From contig DATLXN010000025.1 in NCBI GenBank assembly GCA_035575715.1, positions 1 through 64,000 on the forward strand: 64,000 bases of DNA, written 5' to 3'. Of this stretch, positions 58,887-64,000 are shown piece by piece (position 1 is the stretch's first letter; each line of letters starts with the position of its first letter). The notes beneath the pieces are model-generated. The model had not been told where the DNA came from and did not search any database. It saw nothing but the letters and a program-made list of their open reading frames with translations. Source of the DNA: JACCSI01 sp035575715. Its GTDB lineage: Bacteria; Acidobacteriota; Vicinamibacteria; Vicinamibacterales; UBA2999. Made by a program: the position numbers and the translations under genes.

Positions 58887-60919
58887 GATTTCTGATGACC
58901 ACGGCGATTGACTACGTCAACAGCCGTCCGCACCTCGGCACTGCCTACGAAAAGATCACCGCTGACGTGGTCGCGCGCTACCAGCGGCTGGCCGGGTTCG
59001 ACACCTATTTTCTGATGGGCAACGACGAGCATTCGCAGAATGTGTTTCGTCGCGCGCAGGAGCTGGGCAAAGCGCCGCTTGCATACTGCGATGAGATGGA
59101 GGAGGTGTTTGCCTCCGTCTGGAAGAAACTCGACATCTCGAACAACGACTTTATCCGCACCACCGACGCCCGCCGCCATCGGCCCGCTGTTCAGCAGATG
59201 GCGCAAGCCTGTTACGACGCCGGCGATATCTACGAAGGCGTGTACGAGGGGTGGTACTGCGTCGGCTGCGAAGCGTTCAAGCAGGAGAAGGATCTCGTCA
59301 ACGGATTCTGTCCGATTCACCCGACGATCAAGCCGGACTGGATTCGCGAGAAGAACTGGTTTTTTCGGCTCTCGAAGTATCAGCAGCCGCTGCTCGATCT
59401 CTACGCACGCCATCCGTCATTTATCGAACCTGATGTGCGCCGGAACGAAATTCTCCGGCTGGTCGAGGCGGGTCTCGACGACATCTCGGTCAGCCGGGCC
59501 GGGCAGTCGTGGGGGATTCCGTTGCCGTTCGATCGCGACAGCGTCGTCTACGTCTGGTTTGACGCGTTGATCAACTATGCCGCAGCGGTCGGCTACGGTT
59601 GGGACGATGAGTTGTTTGGCAAATGGTGGCCCGCCGGCTTGCATGTCATCGGCAAAGACATCACGCGGTTCCACTGCGTGATCTGGCCGGCGATGTTGAT
59701 GAGCGCGAACCTGCCGCTCCCAGCGCAGGTGTTTGGCCACGGCTGGATCTCGGTGAACGGGCAGCGCATGAGCAAATCGCTGGGCAATGTCATCGACCCG
59801 GTCGATGCCGCGGATCGCTACGGCGTTGACCCGCTGCGGCTGTATCTCACCAAGGAAGTTCCGTACGGCGGCGATGGCGACTTTACCTGGGAGCGGCTCG
59901 GTGAAAAGTACAACGCCGACCTCGCCAACAATTTAGGGAATCTCGTCAGCCGCGTGACCGCGATGACGACGCGCTATCGCAATGGCGTACTGGCGGCGAC
60001 TCGCCCGATGTCCGAGCGCCTCGAAGGCGTGACGCGCAGCGCGGTTGCCGATTACCGCGCGGCGATGCAACGCCTCGCGATTCACGAGGGCGCGGCCGCG
60101 GCGTTTCGCATCATCGATGCCGCCAATCTGTTTATTGCCGACACGCAACCGTGGGCGCTGGCCAAGGATGAGGCGAATGCCGAACGCCTGACCGGTGTGC
60201 TCGCCGAGTCGGCCGAAGCCGTCCGCGTGGCCGCGGTGCTGTTGCTCCCGATCATGCCGAAGTCGGCCGCGGAGATTCTGCGTCGACTCGGGGAACCGCG
60301 TGCGGCAGTCGATGTGCGGCTCGCCGATGCCGATTGGCGCAGTCATGATGAGAGACACATTCTGAATGAGGGGCCGCTGTGGCCTCGCCGGGATTTAGCT
60401 GTCGCGCCAAGCGCCGACGCCGCCGTAGATACAGCGAGGGGCTGGCGCCCCTCCAGGAGAGACAAAGTGAGTGAAACGCCGAAAGAATCTGCCGGGACCA
60501 CCCCCGACGTGCAAAGCGGCGCGTCGTCGCCGGCACCGGAAAGCCCGACTGCACCGCTGACCCAGGCCGCCGCACCGGTCGCGGCCGAGGCCGACAACCG
60601 GATCTCGATTGACGACTTCATGAAGGTGGAATTGCGCGCTGCCAAGATCCTCGAAGCGGAGCGGGTGCCGAAATCAAAGAAGTTGATGAAAATGACCGTC
60701 GACGCCGGCACCGAACGACGCACCATCGTGGCCGGGATTGCCGAGGCCTACGAGCCGGAACAACTGGTGGGGAAGACGGTCGTCATCGTCGCTAACCTGA
60801 AGCCGGCGAAGTTGATGGGCATTGAATCCAACGGCATGGTGCTCGCGGCCAGCCCCGACGGGGGCGCGCCGATCGTGCTCAATGCGGAGCCGGCGCTACC
60901 CGGCACCCGCGTTCGATGA
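58883..60919 (+). CDS. metG: Methionyl-tRNA synthetase with C-terminal tRNA-binding domain
   Basis: Charges tRNA-Met. The 678-residue enzyme has the HIGH-equivalent in NSRPHLGTAYEK (near residue 15), the zinc site CVGCEAFKQEKDLVNGFC and the KMSKS motif GQRMSKSLGNV (near 300). After the anticodon-binding domain a linker of about 85 residues (500-585, Pro/Ala-rich) leads to an EMAP-type tRNA-binding domain (DDFMKVELRAAKILEAERV). The ATG at 58883 overlaps the larC stop. The linker contains a palindrome and a good internal ribosome site with GTG at 60467. Confidence 0.95.
   Translation: MRFLMTTAIDYVNSRPHLGTAYEKITADVVARYQRLAGFDTYFLMGNDEHSQNVFRRAQELGKAPLAYCDEMEEVFASVWKKLDISNNDFIRTTDARRHRPAVQQMAQACYDAGDIYEGVYEGWYCVGCEAFKQEKDLVNGFCPIHPTIKPDWIREKNWFFRLSKYQQPLLDLYARHPSFIEPDVRRNEILRLVEAGLDDISVSRAGQSWGIPLPFDRDSVVYVWFDALINYAAAVGYGWDDELFGKWWPAGLHVIGKDITRFHCVIWPAMLMSANLPLPAQVFGHGWISVNGQRMSKSLGNVIDPVDAADRYGVDPLRLYLTKEVPYGGDGDFTWERLGEKYNADLANNLGNLVSRVTAMTTRYRNGVLAATRPMSERLEGVTRSAVADYRAAMQRLAIHEGAAAAFRIIDAANLFIADTQPWALAKDEANAERLTGVLAESAEAVRVAAVLLLPIMPKSAAEILRRLGEPRAAVDVRLADADWRSHDERHILNEGPLWPRRDLAVAPSADAAVDTARGWRPSRRDKVSETPKESAGTTPDVQSGASSPAPESPTAPLTQAAAPVAAEADNRISIDDFMKVELRAAKILEAERVPKSKKLMKMTVDAGTERRTIVAGIAEAYEPEQLVGKTVVIVANLKPAKLMGIESNGMVLAASPDGGAPIVLNAEPALPGTRVR
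60436..60469 (+). promoter_or_regulatory. Palindrome and possible internal translation start within metG
   Basis: GAGGGGC, a 4-base loop and GCCCCTC (60436-60453) are followed by AGGAG (60455-60459) and, 7 bases on, an in-frame GTG (60467). This could give a separate 150-residue EMAP-type tRNA-binding protein as well as the full enzyme. Confidence 0.4.
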
Positions 60920-61707
60920 TTGATTCGCACTGTCATCTCGCCGGAACAGAATTCGCCGGCGACCTTAGCGACGTGATCGCACGCGCGCAAGCCGCCGGCG
61001 TCACCCGCTGCCTGGTAATCCTCGCGGCCGATGACGATGCGGAAATCGAGCAGTCGGAGCGGGTCCGCACGGCATGGCCCGAGGTGCGGTTCGCGGTCGG
61101 CGTGCATCCGCACAGTGCGCACAAATTTGCCGATGGTCCTGACGGCGCAGCAGGACTGACGGCCAATCGTCTGGATCTCGTGCCCGGCGCGTGCGCCGTT
61201 GGTGAAATCGGCCTCGATTATCACTACGACGTTTCGCCGCGAGACGTGCAGCAGGCGGTGTTTCGGGCGCAGCTTCGTCTCGCCCGTGAGAGGCGACTGC
61301 CGGTGATCATCCACACGCGGGAAGCGGAGGAGGATACGCTGCGGATCATCGCTGAGGAATCGCAGGACAACCTGCGCGGAGTGTTTCACTGCTTTACCGG
61401 CGGCGTCGATGCCGCCGCGCGCGCGCTGGCGACGGGATTCCATGTATCGATTCCCGGCATTGTCACCTTTCCCAAAGCTGGCGACCTGCGCGAGGCGGTC
61501 AGGACGATTCCCGACGATCGGCTGTTGATCGAAACCGACAGCCCCTATCTCGCGCCGCTCCCGCACCGCGGCAAACGCAACGAGCCGGCGTACGTGGCAA
61601 AGGTGCTCGAGGTGTTGACCGACGTGCGCGTCACCGAGGACGCCGTATTGCGCGACATCCTCGTGGGCAATTTCGATCGCTTGTTCGGCTCGTCGCTGTC
61701 GGCGTAA
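60916..61707 (+). CDS. tatD: TatD-family metal-dependent hydrolase
   Basis: A 263-residue TIM-barrel hydrolase/DNase with MIDSHCHLAG at the start (metal-binding HxH), GEIGLDYHYDVSP, IIHTREAEEDTL, VFHCFTGG and the late LIETDSPYLAPLPHRGKRN. It overlaps metG by ATGA. The metG-tatD pair is common across bacteria. Confidence 0.95.
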   Translation: MIDSHCHLAGTEFAGDLSDVIARAQAAGVTRCLVILAADDDAEIEQSERVRTAWPEVRFAVGVHPHSAHKFADGPDGAAGLTANRLDLVPGACAVGEIGLDYHYDVSPRDVQQAVFRAQLRLARERRLPVIIHTREAEEDTLRIIAEESQDNLRGVFHCFTGGVDAAARALATGFHVSIPGIVTFPKAGDLREAVRTIPDDRLLIETDSPYLAPLPHRGKRNEPAYVAKVLEVLTDVRVTEDAVLRDILVGNFDRLFGSSLSA

Positions 61708-61764
61708 AGCTCAGCATCGCCGCGAGTTACCGCAACTTCGTTGCGTTGACACATCACGGTCCAT

Positions 61765-62784
61765 ATGGTCAGATTGAAGAGCTTGAGCAACACCGCGCCG
61801 AAAATCCGTGTCGATCTGGTTCAGATGTTCGAACCGGTTCGCGCTGACCTGGAAGCTGTCGAACAAGAGTTCGAACGCCAGGTGCAGTCGAAAGTCGGCG
61901 TCATTCCCGAAATCGGCAAATACATCCAGAAGAGCGGCGGCAAACGCGTGCGTCCGGCGGTCTTGTTGATGGCGGCGCGGATGTGCGGCTACAGCGGGCC
62001 GCGTGCGATTCTCAATGCCGCGGTGGTCGAGTTCATTCACACCGCGACCCTCGTTCACGACGACATCATCGACGACGCCGATCTGCGACGCGGCCAGAAG
62101 GCGGTGCATGCGCAGTGGGGCAATGACGTCACCGTCCTGGTCGGCGACTTTCTCTACATCAAGTCGATGGCGATGGCCCTCACGCAGGACACGCTCGACG
62201 TCGTCCGCTTGCTCTGCGACGTGACGCTGCGAATGATCGAAGGGGAGTTATACCAACTCACCAAGAACGGCGTCGTCGACATTTCGGAAGACGAACATTT
62301 CGAGATCATCCGGCGCAAAACCGCATTTCTGTTTGGCGGCTGCGCCGAAATTGGCGGGATGCTTGGTGACGTCGGCGCCGAACGCGCCGGCGAGTTGCGC
62401 GAGTACGGGTTCAACCTGGGCGTGCTGTTTCAGCTGGTCGATGACCTGCTCGACTTCACCGGCGAATCGGACGTGACCGGCAAACCAATCGGCGGCGATC
62501 TGCGCGAAGGCAAGATCACGTTGCCGATTATCCATCTGCTGCAGCACGGTGGCGCCGAAGCCAACACGCTGATCCGCAACGTCGTGAAAGACCGGGACGT
62601 CAGCGAAGCGGACTGGGCGCGTATCCGGGCGATGCTCGCCGAGCACCGATCGATCGACTATGCCTACGGTCGCGCCGTGGAGTTCGGTGAAGCGGCGAAG
62701 CGGCACCTGCGCATGTTCCCGGATACGCCGGAGCGCGATGCGCTGATGGGGCTCGCTGATTACGTCCTCTGGCGAGATCGCTGA
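61765..62784 (+). CDS. All-trans polyprenyl diphosphate synthase
   Basis: A 339-residue prenyltransferase extending IPP units to make a long-chain (hepta- to octaprenyl) diphosphate for quinones. The first Asp-rich motif is TLVHDDIIDDADLRRG (near residue 95) and the second is FQLVDDLLDFTGESD (near 230). The chain-length residues before the first motif (AVVEFIHTATLVHDD) contain small side chains, consistent with a long product. The exact product (ispB or hepT type) is not decidable here. Confidence 0.93.
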   Translation: MVRLKSLSNTAPKIRVDLVQMFEPVRADLEAVEQEFERQVQSKVGVIPEIGKYIQKSGGKRVRPAVLLMAARMCGYSGPRAILNAAVVEFIHTATLVHDDIIDDADLRRGQKAVHAQWGNDVTVLVGDFLYIKSMAMALTQDTLDVVRLLCDVTLRMIEGELYQLTKNGVVDISEDEHFEIIRRKTAFLFGGCAEIGGMLGDVGAERAGELREYGFNLGVLFQLVDDLLDFTGESDVTGKPIGGDLREGKITLPIIHLLQHGGAEANTLIRNVVKDRDVSEADWARIRAMLAEHRSIDYAYGRAVEFGEAAKRHLRMFPDTPERDALMGLADYVLWRDR

Positions 62785-62794
62785 CACGAACAGG

Positions 62795-62911
62795 CTACAG
62801 AGTCGCAGAGCCACAGAGCGCGGTTTTGACGGAACCTTGCACCAACATTCGAGCGGTCTAGCGGACAGTGTCGCCACCAACACAATGCTCTGTGGCTCTG
62901 TGCCTCTGCGG
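62795..62911. repeat. Long hairpin with CAGAG units, 8-9 bp period
   Basis: Arms 62795-62819 and 62887-62911 pair at 21 of 25 positions around a 67-nt loop. The units are CAGAG with 3-base spacers. It fills the gap between the polyprenyl synthase and ligA genes. Confidence 0.7.
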
Positions 62912-62928
62912 CCCGTCCGTTCGCGCGT

Positions 62929-64000
62929 ATGACTCCAGCCAAGACGATCGAGAAACTTCGTTCGCAGATACGTCGCCACGAAGAGCTTTATTACGTTCTC
63001 GCCACGCCAGAAGTCTCAGACGCTGAGTTCGACGCCCTGATGCGTGAGCTCCAGGCACTGGAGGCTGCGCATCCGAGGCTGGTCACGCCTGATTCACCCA
63101 CCCAACGCGTCGGTGGCCGCGCCGTCGACGGCTTTGAGACCGTTGAGCACGTGCAGCCGATGTTGTCGCTCGACAACGCCTACAGCGAAGACGAATTGCG
63201 AGCGTTCGACGAACGCGTGCGGCGAGGACTTGATACGACCGAGCCAGTCGCTTACATTGCCGAGTTGAAAATCGATGGGCTCAGCATCGCGTTGACCTAT
63301 GACAACGGGCGGCTGGTCCGCGGCGCCACTCGTGGCGACGGGACCCGTGGTGAAGACGTCACGGTCAACGTGCGCACCATCCGCGCGCTGCCGTTAGCGT
63401 TGCGCGACGGCCCACCGGGGCGCGTCGAAGTGCGTGGCGAGGTCTACCTGCCGCGCAGGATGTTCGAGCGTGCCAACCAAGAACGTGCCGCGGCGGGGGA
63501 GCCGCTGTTCGCGAATCCGCGTAACGCCGCCGCCGGGGCCATGCGTAATCTCGATCCGGCGCTGGTCGCGCGTCGTGGGTTGGCTTCGTGGACCTATCAA
63601 TTGGTGACGCCTGGCCGACGCGAAAGCACGGCGACGCACGCGAGCATGCTCGAAAGCCTCAGCGAGTGGGGCCTGCCGGTCGAGCCGCACTGGACCCGGT
63701 GCACCGGCATCGATGCGGTGTGGGCGTTTTGTGAGCAGTGGCGCGAGCAACGCCACAAGCTGCACTTCGAAACCGACGGCGTCGTCGTCAAGCTCGATCG
63801 CGTGGTGTTGCGCGAGCAGTTGGGCACTACCTCGAAGTTCCCACGCTGGGCCACCGCGTTCAAGTTTCCGGCGCAGCAAGCGACCACCTTGCTCCGCCAG
63901 ATTGCGGTCAACATCGGCCGAACCGGAGCGGCGACACCGTTTGCGATTCTCGACCCGGTCTTCGTCGGCGGCAGCACGGTCTCGATGGCGACGTTGCACA
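62929..64000 (+). CDS. ligA: NAD-dependent DNA ligase LigA (5' part, runs off the window)
   Basis: The first 357 residues of bacterial LigA, which seals nicks using NAD. The Ia domain begins IEKLRSQIRRHEELYYVL. The adenylated Lys is K114 in AELKIDGLSIALTY. Later nucleotidyltransferase motifs are visible: GDGTRGEDVTVNVRTI, EVRGEVYLPR, FANPRNAAAGAMRNLDP, ETDGVVVKLD and WATAFKFP. ATG 62929 follows the repeat hairpin with no Shine-Dalgarno. The OB, zinc-finger and BRCT parts lie beyond the right edge. Confidence 0.96.
   Translation, partial: MTPAKTIEKLRSQIRRHEELYYVLATPEVSDAEFDALMRELQALEAAHPRLVTPDSPTQRVGGRAVDGFETVEHVQPMLSLDNAYSEDELRAFDERVRRGLDTTEPVAYIAELKIDGLSIALTYDNGRLVRGATRGDGTRGEDVTVNVRTIRALPLALRDGPPGRVEVRGEVYLPRRMFERANQERAAAGEPLFANPRNAAAGAMRNLDPALVARRGLASWTYQLVTPGRRESTATHASMLESLSEWGLPVEPHWTRCTGIDAVWAFCEQWREQRHKLHFETDGVVVKLDRVVLREQLGTTSKFPRWATAFKFPAQQATTLLRQIAVNIGRTGAATPFAILDPVFVGGSTVSMATLH

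Overview
The window is about 64 kb of GC-rich (roughly 65 %) bacterial chromosome. It is tightly packed, with many 4-base ATGA/GTGA gene overlaps. The gene mix points to an Acidobacteriota-like soil bacterium, perhaps Vicinamibacteria: a CcmE with a CxxxY haem site, a fused CcmF-CcmH, exported lipoproteins ending in long proline linkers, and many dispersed short-period repeats. I place it by gene content only, with moderate confidence.

Layout. 1-1906 is the end of an integrated element: a hypothetical gene and a tyrosine integrase, bounded by a displaced 3' half of a tRNA-Phe gene that lies against recA. 1923-8192 is housekeeping: recA, a YdjM-like membrane protein, catalase, thiolase, a cupin, a DciA-like protein and Maf. 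8218-15530 is a cytochrome c maturation operon (ccmE, ccmF::H, two CcmI-like genes, ccmA, ccmB, ccmC, a ccmD-like gene and a small membrane protein). 15565-19458 holds a phosphoesterase, aroK-aroA, an anti-sigma-type ATPase and an inositol monophosphatase. 19539-25439 starts envelope glycan functions: a beta-barrel protein, GT-C and GT2 glycosyltransferases, an acyltransferase and an AsnB-type amidotransferase. 25474-30337 is metabolic and repair genes (PEP-mutase family, DUF1428, fpg, a truncated sensor-like gene fused to a kup remnant, glpD).

30363-50889 is a large surface-polysaccharide region in three blocks. A plus-strand block runs 30363-35416. A minus-strand operon runs 40876-35431 (methyltransferase, flippase-like protein, radical SAM, GT2, sugar nucleotidyltransferase, epimerase). 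A plus-strand operon runs 44287-50889 (GT4, epimerase, GT4, GT-C, GT4). Two exported lipoproteins and a beta-barrel gene lie between them. 50909-51900 is a REP-type element: a RAYT-family transposase between inverted clusters of a 14-bp repeat. 51910-55533 carries ttcA, dtd, a CPBP protease, an exported protein and dapF. 56261-61707 is one overlapping operon (cobB, radC, larC, metG, tatD). It is followed by a polyprenyl synthase and ligA, which runs off the right edge.

The most distinctive signals are not classic genes. First, many first-in-operon start codons sit 6-8 nt after a TANNNT -10 hexamer with no Shine-Dalgarno, which suggests leaderless transcripts; two divergent gene pairs do this from overlapping -10 boxes that share one TA. 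Second, several families of 7-9 bp periodic repeats sit in gaps and run into gene ends. Third, the RAYT repeat clusters have also entered the start of a glycosyltransferase gene 3 kb upstream. No rRNA, intact tRNA or CRISPR array was seen.
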